Shown: in pieces, positions 18,788 through 25,647 of the stretch
Position numbering within the stretch: position 1 is the first letter of the stretch
Layout of the letters: each line of letters begins with the position of its first letter
Virus record (IMG/VR): IMGVR_UViG_3300021961_000571
Location: 1-25,647 of that record
Strand: one strand, 5' to 3'
Origin: a virus
Length of the DNA stretch: 25,647 nt
The notes under the pieces: generated by a model
Databases searched by the model: none
Seen by the model: the letters and a program-made list of their open reading frames with translations, nothing else
Told to the model about the DNA's origin: nothing
Made by a program: the position numbers and the translations under genes

Positions 18788-19453
18788 ATGTGTTCTGGCA
18801 ACGCCATTGCGGCAACTCAGAAGCAACTGGCTGCAGCCAGCCCGCCTTTCGCTCAGGCGATGGCCGCCCCAGCTGAGGCCGAGCCCTCCTTTGACTTCAG
18901 GGGATTCAGCCCCCTGGACTTGAGGGTCACCTCCGAACAGGGACGGGAGAACCTGGATCGACTGAATAGTCAGATGCCAGTTGCACCTGCGCTGAACCTT
19001 CCCGGTAGCGCAGCGCAAAAGGACTACGAGGCAAAGCTGGCCGCCTGGCAAAGGTCCGTTTCCACCCAGCAGAAGCAGCTCACCTCCATCAAGGAAGAGG
19101 AGTACAGGCGTGATGCTCCGCGTCGTCTAGCGGATGAACGCAACGCCCTGATCGCTCAGCAGCAGGCCGAAATGCTCGCCTATGAGCGTCAAATGGCCGA
19201 TCAGCAAGACAGGCAAGCGGAGCAAGCGGCTGGCTTGCAGGCACAACACAACGAGCGCGTGACGGGCATCCGTGCTCGCGGTTCTGCCGTTGCGCAATCC
19301 CTGCAAGTCCTTGGTCAAAAGGGCTTACAGGCACCTACTGCGCAAATGACAAAGCGGACCAACGCCCAGCAGGGTGCGCGGACAACTTCCGCGTCACTGC
19401 GAATGGGCTCAACCAGCGCTGGCGCCGGCTCTGGCGCAAACATCTCGGTATAA
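18788..19453 (+). CDS. T7 gp7.3-like protein, long copy 3
   Basis: 221 residues; GGAG 8 nt before the ATG, 3 nt after the previous stop. It starts MCSGNAIAATQKQLAAASPP and ends ASLRMGSTSAGAGSGANISV, a looser version of the same terminal motifs. The centre contains a long charged coiled coil (QKQLTSIKEEEYRRDAPRRL, ADERNALIAQQQAEMLAYER, QMADQQDRQAEQAAGLQAQH). This coiled region makes it almost twice the length of its neighbours. It lies directly before the portal. A virion or tail-ejection role is inferred. Confidence 0.6.
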   Translation: MCSGNAIAATQKQLAAASPPFAQAMAAPAEAEPSFDFRGFSPLDLRVTSEQGRENLDRLNSQMPVAPALNLPGSAAQKDYEAKLAAWQRSVSTQQKQLTSIKEEEYRRDAPRRLADERNALIAQQQAEMLAYERQMADQQDRQAEQAAGLQAQHNERVTGIRARGSAVAQSLQVLGQKGLQAPTAQMTKRTNAQQGARTTSASLRMGSTSAGAGSGANISV

Positions 19454-19456
19454 GAC

Positions 19457-21070
19457 ATGGAACTTGCTGAACAGTGCTATCGCCGGCTTGAGTCCGACCG
19501 AGATCACTACCTCGATCGCGCTCGCGTTGCGGCTCGACTGACAATTCCGTATCTGATCCCGGAAACCAGCGAGCCCACGGCAGAAAACCGCCAGTCCTAT
19601 GCCGTGCCCTGGAATGGGATCGGCGCTCGCGGTGTTCTCAACCTCGCCAGCCGGATGCTGTTGGCACTGCTGCCTCCCACCCAGCAGTTCTTCCGCTTCT
19701 CGCTGGACGAAGGAGAGCTGGCCAAGCAAGGCGTAGACCCTCAGCAGAAGTCACAGGTCGAAGAGGCGCTCAGCAAAATCGAACGGCTGGTGCTCCGGGA
19801 GATTGAGGCCAGTAACGACCGCGTGGTGTTCCACGAGGCGCTGCTGCATCTGATCGTCGCCGGCAACTCCCTGCTGTACGTCTCGCCGGAAGGGCTCAGG
19901 GTTTATCACCTGAACCGTTACGTGTGCTCGCGTGACCCCATGGGCAACCCCCTGGAGGTCGTCACCTGTGAGCAGTTGGCGCTGTATCAGCTGCCGAAGA
20001 ACGTGCAGGAGATTTGCTACGAGGAGGACGACGAGCTCAAGGGCATTCTCGATCGAAATGACATAACGACCAAGGGCAAGGAGAAGACCGTCAAGCTCTA
20101 CACCTACATCTACTGGGAAGGGAAGCACGTCTACTGGCACCAGGAGATCAACGGCAAGGTCATCCCTGGCACCGAAGGCAAGGCCCCCAAGGAAGTCAGC
20201 CCCTGGCTGCCGCTGCGCATGACGCGCATTGCAGGCGCTAACTACGGCGTGGGCTACGTCGAATCAGCGGCTATTGCTGACCTACAGACCGTTGAGGCGC
20301 TGTGTCAGGCCGTCGCTGAAGGCAGCCTCGCCAGCAGCAAGGTGCTGTTTCTGGTCAAGCCAAGCGGCGTCACCAAGGCTGCTGACCTGGCCCGGGCCCC
20401 TAACGGTGCCTTCGTGACCGGCGATCCCAACGACGTGCTGGCGCTGCAGGTGCAGAAGTCAGCCGACCTGGGTGTTGCCATGCAGGGCAAGCAGCAGATC
20501 GAAGCCCGTCTGGCGCAGGCCTTCATGCTGGCCGACATGCGGGATGCAGAGCGCGTCACCGCAGAAGAGGTGCGGCTGCAGGCGCTGCAGATCGAAAACT
20601 CCCTGGGCTCCATCTACTCAATCCTGACGACCGAGTTCCAGGTCCCTTACGTCGCCCGCAAGCTCGACATCCTGACCCGTGCCGGCAAGGTGCCGAAGAT
20701 GGACAAGCAGCTGGTCAAGCCCGTGATGACGGTGGGCTTGGCAGCAGTTGGCCGCGGCAATGACTTGGAGCAGTTGGTGCGCTTCACCACCACCCTGGGG
20801 CAAACCATGGGCCCAGAAGCGCTTGCTCAGTACGTCAAGCCGCCTGAGTTGATCAAGCGGCTGGCGTACTCCATGGGCATCGACATCCTCGGACTGGTCA
20901 AGTCCGACGAGGAGCTGGCCGCAGAGATGCAGCAACAGCAGCAGATGGCCATGGCGCAGCAGGCCATGCAATCGAGCATGGCTGACCCCCAAAAGCTCGC
21001 TAACGCCGCGGCCACTGCACAAGACATGCAGATGGCCGCGGAACAACCACCGCAAGACCAACCTCAATGA
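19457..21070 (+). CDS. Portal / head-tail connector protein (T7 gp8-like)
   Basis: 537 residues (T7 gp8 is 536). Recognised by the N-terminal LESDRDHYLDRARVAARLTIP, YLIPE region, PWNGIGARGVLNLASRMLLA, LLPPTQQFFRFSLDEGEL, the central AGNSLLYVSPEGLRVYHLNR, and LPLRMTRIAGANYGVGYVES. The C-terminus is Gln-rich (AAEMQQQQQMAMAQQAMQSS). It forms the dodecameric ring at one capsid vertex through which DNA is packaged and the tail is attached. Start 3 nt after the upstream stop; the stop overlaps the scaffold start (ATGA). Confidence 0.95.
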   Translation: MELAEQCYRRLESDRDHYLDRARVAARLTIPYLIPETSEPTAENRQSYAVPWNGIGARGVLNLASRMLLALLPPTQQFFRFSLDEGELAKQGVDPQQKSQVEEALSKIERLVLREIEASNDRVVFHEALLHLIVAGNSLLYVSPEGLRVYHLNRYVCSRDPMGNPLEVVTCEQLALYQLPKNVQEICYEEDDELKGILDRNDITTKGKEKTVKLYTYIYWEGKHVYWHQEINGKVIPGTEGKAPKEVSPWLPLRMTRIAGANYGVGYVESAAIADLQTVEALCQAVAEGSLASSKVLFLVKPSGVTKAADLARAPNGAFVTGDPNDVLALQVQKSADLGVAMQGKQQIEARLAQAFMLADMRDAERVTAEEVRLQALQIENSLGSIYSILTTEFQVPYVARKLDILTRAGKVPKMDKQLVKPVMTVGLAAVGRGNDLEQLVRFTTTLGQTMGPEALAQYVKPPELIKRLAYSMGIDILGLVKSDEELAAEMQQQQQMAMAQQAMQSSMADPQKLANAAATAQDMQMAAEQPPQDQPQ

Positions 21071-21933
21071 CCACGACCCCTACCAACATCGACATCGCCG
21101 CCCCTCAAATCACCACGCCGGAAGGCTCGGTGGAGGGGATGGTGGCTCCCGGGCAGGAAGGCCTGCTCGAAGAGTTCATCCAAGAACAGCAAGCCGGTCA
21201 GCAGGAAGAACCTCTGCTGGCAGGCAAGTTCAAGAGCGTTGAAGAACTGGAGCGCTCTTACCAGGAGCTGCAAAGAAAACTGGGCCAACCCGATCGCGCA
21301 GAGTCGGACCCAGAAGCCGCATCTCCCGCTCAAGGCTATAGCCAGGAACAGGCGGCGCAAGTGTATGGCTCAGAGGCCGTAGAAGCCTTGCAGGCCAAGG
21401 GTATTGACCTTGCTGAGGTGATGTTCAAAGCCGACAGCGGCGAGGACATCAGCAACCATTTCGACGATCTGGCTGAGGTGTTCCAGGTTCCTCGTCAGGT
21501 GGTGGAGAACTACGTGGGAAAGGCGCAAGCCGCTGGCACCCAGCAGGCCGTCAGTTTGTCGGAGGCCGATGCTGCGCAGATAAAGGCGATGGTTGGCGGT
21601 GACCAGGGCTTTGCTGACTTGAGCGCCTGGGCATCGGCCAACCTCGATCAAGGCGAGCTGGCCAGCTACAACGCCGTCGTCGACAGCGGCAACAAGGCCG
21701 CCATTGAATGGGCCATCAAGGCAATGGTGGCCAGGCGTTCGGCACCAGATTCCGTGGTGGAGCCAAAGCTCTACGGGGGTGGAGCAGCACCAAAGCAGAC
21801 GCGCTTTGAAAGCCAGCAGCAGGTGCTGGACGCCATGAACAAGACCAATGATCGCGGCCAGCGTCTGTATGAGGTTGACGAGGCCTATCGAAATAAGGTG
21901 GCGCAAATGATGGCGGTTAGCGACGTTTTTTAG
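21067..21933 (+). CDS. Capsid assembly scaffolding protein (T7 gp9-like)
   Basis: 288 residues (T7 gp9 is 307), between portal and capsid as in T7. Acidic, Gln/Glu-rich and helical: LLEEFIQEQQAGQQEEPLLA, GKFKSVEELERSYQELQRKL (the FKS-EELE+-Y-EL pattern is typical of these scaffolds), a middle HFDDLAEVFQVPRQVVENYV, and a C-terminal QQQVLDAMNKTNDRGQRLYE, VDEAYRNKVAQMMAVSDVF. It guides procapsid assembly and leaves before maturation. Coupled to the portal by a 4-nt overlap. Confidence 0.9.
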   Translation: MTTTPTNIDIAAPQITTPEGSVEGMVAPGQEGLLEEFIQEQQAGQQEEPLLAGKFKSVEELERSYQELQRKLGQPDRAESDPEAASPAQGYSQEQAAQVYGSEAVEALQAKGIDLAEVMFKADSGEDISNHFDDLAEVFQVPRQVVENYVGKAQAAGTQQAVSLSEADAAQIKAMVGGDQGFADLSAWASANLDQGELASYNAVVDSGNKAAIEWAIKAMVARRSAPDSVVEPKLYGGGAAPKQTRFESQQQVLDAMNKTNDRGQRLYEVDEAYRNKVAQMMAVSDVF

Positions 21934-21973
21934 TACGTTTCCGCATAAGAGCAACCAAAACGGCGGGCCCTTC

Positions 21974-22014
21974 AAGGAGGACAACTCGTGGCAGTTGTTG
22001 GCAAGACGCTCTGA
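21974..22014 (+). promoter_or_regulatory. Strong ribosome binding site with in-frame 8-codon mini-ORF before the capsid gene
   Basis: AAGGAGG (21974-21980), then a 7-nt spacer and GTG at 21988. The frame reads MAVVGKTL and stops at TGA 22012-22014. It is in the same frame as the capsid ATG at 22042, which has no good ribosome site of its own. The inverted repeat ACAACT-CGTGGC-AGTTGT (21981-21998) places the GTG in a hairpin loop right behind the Shine-Dalgarno. Possible leader peptide, re-initiation control, or a nonsense change in an N-terminal extension. Confidence 0.5.
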
Positions 22015-22041
22015 AACAACGTCCACTTATCCATTAGAGCA

Positions 22042-23082
22042 ATGACTGCTCCAATCCTTTCGCGTCTTGGCCAGGTAAAAGGCACCGCCGCAACCTGGGG
22101 CGCTGGCGCAACCGGCCTTGATGCCGACCGCGCGTTGATGCTGAAGCTGGGCGCCGCTGAGGTGCTCGACTCCTTCCTGCGCACCACTGTTTTCAAAGGC
22201 AAAGTCCGCGAGCGGAACATCCGCGGCGGCAAGAGTGTCGCGTTCCCAATCACGGGACGCCTCGAGGCTTCATATCATCAGCCGGGGACCGCTATAACCG
22301 GTACTGGGAATGATCCCAGCGACCTGAATGAGCGGGTGCTGACTCTCGACGCTCTGATGATTGCCGATGTGGCGATTCTCGAAGTTGACGAGCTGATGTC
22401 CTACTTCGACGTTCGGCAGGTCTACACCACCGAACTCGGCCGCGCACTCGCTTACGAGTACGACAAGCGTGTTGCCCGCATGATCTTTGCGGCTGCAAGC
22501 AACACCACCCAGCCCCTGAACAAGAGCATCAACGCTCACAAGACCGGCAACTCGCTGACCCTGGGCACCGACTACACCGGCGCTGGCGCTACCCGTCAGG
22601 CCAAGGGCGATGCCCTGGTGAACGCCATCTTTGATGCCCGCGTTGCTTTCGAGCAGAAGGACGTGCCCGTTGACGGCATGTATGCAGTCTTCACTCCTGA
22701 GGACTACTTCCTGATCTCGCAGTCTTCTCGTGCAATCAATGCCGACTTCAATGGCGGCGGTGGCGGCAACGGCACCATTGCCACTGGTCAGACCCTGCGT
22801 GTGGCTGGCATCCCTGTGATGATGTCCAACCACGTCACCCAGTCTGCTTACAGCCTGCTGGCTGGCGATCACAACGCTGATTACGCCCAGGATCTGTCCA
22901 AGTGCAAGGGCCTGATCTTCAGCAAGGAAGCCGTTGGCGTCCTGACTCTGCTGAATCCTGCTCTGCAGATGACCGGCCCTGAGTACCGCGTTCAGTACCA
23001 GTCCGACCTGCTGGTGGCCCGCCAGGCCCTCGGCATGGGCGTTCTGCGCGCTGAGTCCGCCTGTAAGATCGTTGTTCCCTGA
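22042..23082 (+). CDS. Major capsid protein (T7 gp10-like)
   Basis: 346 residues (T7 gp10A is 345). HK97-fold phage coat of the T7 type: LKLGAAEVLDSFLRTTVFKG, GGKSVAFPITGRLEASYHQP, GTAITG...LNERVLTLDALMIADV, AILEVDELMSYFDVRQVYTT, ELGRALAYEYDKRVARMIFA, later DGMYAVFTPEDYFLISQSSR, and the C-terminal QYQSDLLVARQALGMGVLRA. ATG 22042 gives a usual N-terminus (MTAPILSRLGQ). Codon choice shifts toward C-ending, highly expressed codons as expected for the coat gene. It is followed by a terminator. Confidence 0.95.
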   Translation: MTAPILSRLGQVKGTAATWGAGATGLDADRALMLKLGAAEVLDSFLRTTVFKGKVRERNIRGGKSVAFPITGRLEASYHQPGTAITGTGNDPSDLNERVLTLDALMIADVAILEVDELMSYFDVRQVYTTELGRALAYEYDKRVARMIFAAASNTTQPLNKSINAHKTGNSLTLGTDYTGAGATRQAKGDALVNAIFDARVAFEQKDVPVDGMYAVFTPEDYFLISQSSRAINADFNGGGGGNGTIATGQTLRVAGIPVMMSNHVTQSAYSLLAGDHNADYAQDLSKCKGLIFSKEAVGVLTLLNPALQMTGPEYRVQYQSDLLVARQALGMGVLRAESACKIVVP

Positions 23083-23105
23083 GCGCAGGGGACGAATGTT
23101 CACCT

Positions 23106-23136
23106 GGGGGCTGGCTTTTGCTGGCCCCTTTTTTTG
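23106..23136 (+). terminator. Rho-independent terminator after the capsid gene
   Basis: GGGGGCTGGC-TTTT-GCTGGCCCC followed by seven T. The stem is GGGG/CCCC plus an inner short helix with an internal loop. It lies 23 bp after the capsid stop, the same place as the Tphi terminator of T7 after gene 10. It probably reduces transcription into the tail genes. Confidence 0.75.
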
Positions 23137-23176
23137 TTGTCTTGCAGAATGAGCACTACAAGGCTGTAGTGGTCAG

Positions 23177-23839
23177 ATGGGTGTAGCGAACCAGACCGTG
23201 ACGCCAGGCAGGACGACCCTGCTGGATGCCGTCAATGTCCTGCTGGAGAACATCGGCGAGCAGCCGGTGAACACGCTGGAGAACCAGCAGATTGTCGATG
23301 CACGCATCGCAGAGCGGACCCTGCTGGAGTTCCACAAGGACGGGCAGGTCAAGGGCTGGAGCTGGAATACCGAGTACGACTACGAGTTCGCCAAGGACGC
23401 CACGACCAACAAGATCCGTGTCCCCGAAAGCGTTGTGCGGTTCTCGATGGACCCCTACGCCTACGCCGGCCGCTTCCAGCTCCGCGGTCAGTACGTCTAC
23501 GACCTAGAGAAGCGGACATCGGTGCTCGGCAGCGACATTCCGCACCTGCACGCAGACGTGATCTGGATGCTGCCCTGGGACGAAACACCAGAGGCCTACA
23601 ACCGCTGGACAACAATCCGCTCTGCGCGGGTGTTTGCCAATCGGGTGCTGGGCTCTGACTCCCTGTACCGCTACACCGCGCAAGACGAGCAGGACGCCAA
23701 GGCCACCCTTGAGCGGATGGAGCAGCAGGTCGAGCAGTCCAACATCCTCACGGGCGGCAGGAACTACTTCCCCTTCCCGACCTATGCACCGGCTAGCGGC
23801 CTGGCCACCCGTCGCATCAGTGCAGGACTGCGCCTCTGA
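23177..23839 (+). CDS. Tail tubular protein A (T7 gp11-like)
   Basis: 220 residues (T7 gp11 is 196). Family pattern: TTLLDAVNVLLENIGEQPVN, TLENQQIVDARIAERTLLEF, a WSWNTEYDYEF strand, and the C-terminal DEQDAKATLERMEQQVEQSN, then ILTGG. It forms the adaptor ring below the portal in short-tailed phages. The stop overlaps the next start (TGATG). The 94-bp gap before it carries the terminator. Confidence 0.9.
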   Translation: MGVANQTVTPGRTTLLDAVNVLLENIGEQPVNTLENQQIVDARIAERTLLEFHKDGQVKGWSWNTEYDYEFAKDATTNKIRVPESVVRFSMDPYAYAGRFQLRGQYVYDLEKRTSVLGSDIPHLHADVIWMLPWDETPEAYNRWTTIRSARVFANRVLGSDSLYRYTAQDEQDAKATLERMEQQVEQSNILTGGRNYFPFPTYAPASGLATRRISAGLRL

Positions 23840-25647
23840 TGTCTCTCTACTCCTACGCAATTCCAAACCTTGCGCAGGGCATCAGCCAGCAGCCTGATGC
23901 GCAGCGCGATCCAAGCCAGGGCGAGATTCAGATCAACGGCATGTCCTCAATCCTTGAGGGCCTGCGCAAGCGCGACTGCACGCAAACCATTGCGTTGGCT
24001 TCCAACACCGACTTTGGCGATGCGTTCATCCACAGCATCCTGCGGGACAACGTGGAGGAATACCTGGCCGTTGTGACCAACAACCAGATCCGCGTCTACG
24101 ACCTCAACGGTGTTGCGCAGACCGTCAGCGCTCCCTACGGCTACAGCTATCTGAGTGGTGTCACCGACGCCAAGGCTCAGCTGCGTGCGGTCACCATTGC
24201 TGATTTTACGTTCGTCACCAATACCAATACGGCGCCGGCAATGAACGCCGCCGTCGCGCCTGCAGTTTCTCGGCCGACGACCCATGAGGCGTTGATCTGG
24301 GTCAAGGCGGCGAACTACGGCCAGACCTACACGGCCAACGTCAACGGCACCCAGGCGCAGGTCCAGACGGCTGTGGCACCTGTCGTCACCAGCGGCACAA
24401 CAGTCACCGAGAACCGCATCAGCTCTGCAGACATTGCTCAGAGCTTGATGTCAGCCCTGTCGGGATCTGGCGTGAGCATGAGCCGTAGTGGCTCAGTGAT
24501 CCACCTGCGCTCCAACAGCCCGATCACGGTGTCTGCCAACGACGCACGGGCGAACGCCGACATCACGGCAATCCTGGGCCAGGTGCAGGCGTTCACCGAG
24601 CTGCCAACCATTGCGCCCGAGGGCTACCAGATCGAGATCACAGGCGATCCCGGCAACAACTTCGACGGCTACTACGTCGAGTTCCAGCCCAAGAGCGGAA
24701 CCTTTGGCGAAGGCGTTTGGGCAGAGACCGTCTCCCCTGGCGTCGAGTACCAGATCAATGCGGCGACCATGCCGCACCTTCTTGTACGGCTACCAGGCGG
24801 CACCTTCTACTTCGGCCCAGCCAATGGCAGCACTCAAGGCGGGATCACGATCCCTCACTGGGGTGAGCGGGTCTCAGGTGATTACGACACTGCGCCTGAC
24901 CCGAGCTTTATCGGCAACCCCATCAATGACATCTTCATCTACAAGAACCGCCTGGGCTTCCTGGCAGATGAGAACGTCATCCTCAGCCGGGTGCGGGGGT
25001 TCTTTGAGTTCTTCCCGGAGACGGTCACAGCAGTGCTGGACACTGATCCTATTGATGTTGTGGCTAGCAATAACCGGGTCTCCGTTCTGCGGTACGCGGT
25101 CCCGTACCAGGACGAGCTGATCCTGTTTTCGGCTCAGTATCAGTTCCGCTTTAACGCTGCGGAGACGGTGCTGACGCCAGCCACAGCGCAGATCACGGTG
25201 CTGACCCAGTTCGAGGTTGACGTGAACGTCAGGCCTCAGCTGGCAGGTGGCGGGATCGTCTTCTGCCAGGCCAACGGGGACTTCTCGATGTTCCGAGAGT
25301 TCAGCGTGCGTGGGGCTGGCACAGCCCTGACGGCAGATGCGCAGGATCTCACCGGCTACGTCTCAGCGTTTGTGCCAAGTGATGTCTTCACCATCACGGT
25401 GAACGACACCAGCAATGCGGTATTCGCCATCAGCTCTCACGCCGGACATGAAAGCAGGATCTACGTCTACAAATACTTCATCCGCAATGCCGGAGATGGA
25501 GCCCAAAGAGCCCAGTCAAGCTGGAGCTATTGGGAGTTCAGCGGAGCAGATGAAATCCTCCAGGTGCTCTGCGTGCGGGAGACCCTGTACTGCCTTGTGC
25601 GCTACGGAAGCAACATCTTCCTAGAGCGCATTCCGGTGCAGGACCGC
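23839..25647 (+). CDS. Tail tubular protein B / nozzle (T7 gp12-like), partial
   Basis: The first 603 residues of a gene running off the window (T7 gp12 is 794). The start overlaps the tail tubular A stop. N-terminus MSLYSYAIPNLAQGISQQPD, AQRDPSQGEIQINGMSSILE, G is the hallmark of gp12-like nozzle proteins (IPNL..GVSQQ....R...Q...Q.N). Later FIGNPINDIFIYKNRLGFLA, DENVILSRVRGFFEFFPETV, and YQDELILFSAQYQFRFNAAE are further conserved family blocks. It forms the end of the tail tube on which fibres attach. No stop codon was met up to the window end. Confidence 0.93.
   Translation, partial: MSLYSYAIPNLAQGISQQPDAQRDPSQGEIQINGMSSILEGLRKRDCTQTIALASNTDFGDAFIHSILRDNVEEYLAVVTNNQIRVYDLNGVAQTVSAPYGYSYLSGVTDAKAQLRAVTIADFTFVTNTNTAPAMNAAVAPAVSRPTTHEALIWVKAANYGQTYTANVNGTQAQVQTAVAPVVTSGTTVTENRISSADIAQSLMSALSGSGVSMSRSGSVIHLRSNSPITVSANDARANADITAILGQVQAFTELPTIAPEGYQIEITGDPGNNFDGYYVEFQPKSGTFGEGVWAETVSPGVEYQINAATMPHLLVRLPGGTFYFGPANGSTQGGITIPHWGERVSGDYDTAPDPSFIGNPINDIFIYKNRLGFLADENVILSRVRGFFEFFPETVTAVLDTDPIDVVASNNRVSVLRYAVPYQDELILFSAQYQFRFNAAETVLTPATAQITVLTQFEVDVNVRPQLAGGGIVFCQANGDFSMFREFSVRGAGTALTADAQDLTGYVSAFVPSDVFTITVNDTSNAVFAISSHAGHESRIYVYKYFIRNAGDGAQRAQSSWSYWEFSGADEILQVLCVRETLYCLVRYGSNIFLERIPVQDR

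Noticed and set aside
22270-23103. Long leftward open frame opposite the capsid gene
   Set aside because: Antisense to the major capsid gene; codon bias of a highly expressed gene leaves the antisense frame free of stops.
1-25647. CRISPR arrays, insertion sequences, rRNA, psbA or other photosynthesis genes
   Set aside because: Looked for and not seen: no regularly spaced repeats, transposase, rRNA segments or host-like metabolic genes.

Overview
The window is a phage genome segment, not host chromosome. It encodes the core of a T7-like podovirus: single-subunit RNA polymerase, primase/helicase, ssDNA-binding protein, 5'-3' exonuclease, large terminase, portal, scaffold, major capsid protein, and tail tubular proteins A and B. 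It also has a tyrosine integrase beside a complete tRNA-Leu(UAA) gene, so it is probably capable of lysogeny. High GC, a tRNA-Leu next to int (as described for the cyanopodovirus P-SSP7) and several small proteins that resemble cyanophage proteins suggest a picocyanobacterial (Synechococcus/Cyanobium-like) host. The host assignment is inference.
Layout. 1-1716 (+): the end of a structural gene, then small basic and membrane proteins including holin-like candidates. 1709-9647 (-): a tightly overlapping replication and transcription block. Read in its own direction it runs RNA polymerase, SSB, RusA-like resolvase, zinc ribbon, primase/helicase, four small unknowns, a second zinc ribbon, 5'-3' exonuclease, C39-like peptidase and a small unknown. 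No DNA polymerase is found where T7 gene 5 would lie. 9600-11008 (-): a repeat-rich intergenic region, tRNA-Leu and integrase. 11049-14360 (-): an accessory block with two winged-helix regulators, small membrane proteins, a secreted RlpA-like double-psi beta-barrel protein and unknowns. Several of these genes share an unusual leader: a hairpin followed by ACCACGACCA just before the start codon. 14361-15034: the non-coding divergent control region, with a 17-bp direct repeat and a 33-bp imperfect repeat pair. 15035-25647 (+): a third winged-helix regulator, a small K/A-rich protein, large terminase, a small-terminase-like gene on the opposite strand, three tandem gp7.3-like proteins (MC start, GAGLNI-type end), portal, scaffold, capsid, a terminator equivalent in position to T7 Tphi, and tail tubular A and B (the latter cut by the window end).
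Both window ends fall inside the rightward structural program. The contig therefore probably comes from a circular or circularly permuted genome whose remaining part (internal virion proteins, tail fibre) lies outside. Unlike T7, which is transcribed in one direction, early/replication/lysogeny genes run leftward and morphogenesis genes run rightward from one control region. The two programs converge at about 1710.
Most interesting: the leader motif family, the iteron-like CTTGCA cluster between RNA polymerase and tRNA-Leu, the missing DNA polymerase, the gp7.3-like triplet, the antisense small terminase, and the in-frame mini-ORF in front of the capsid gene.
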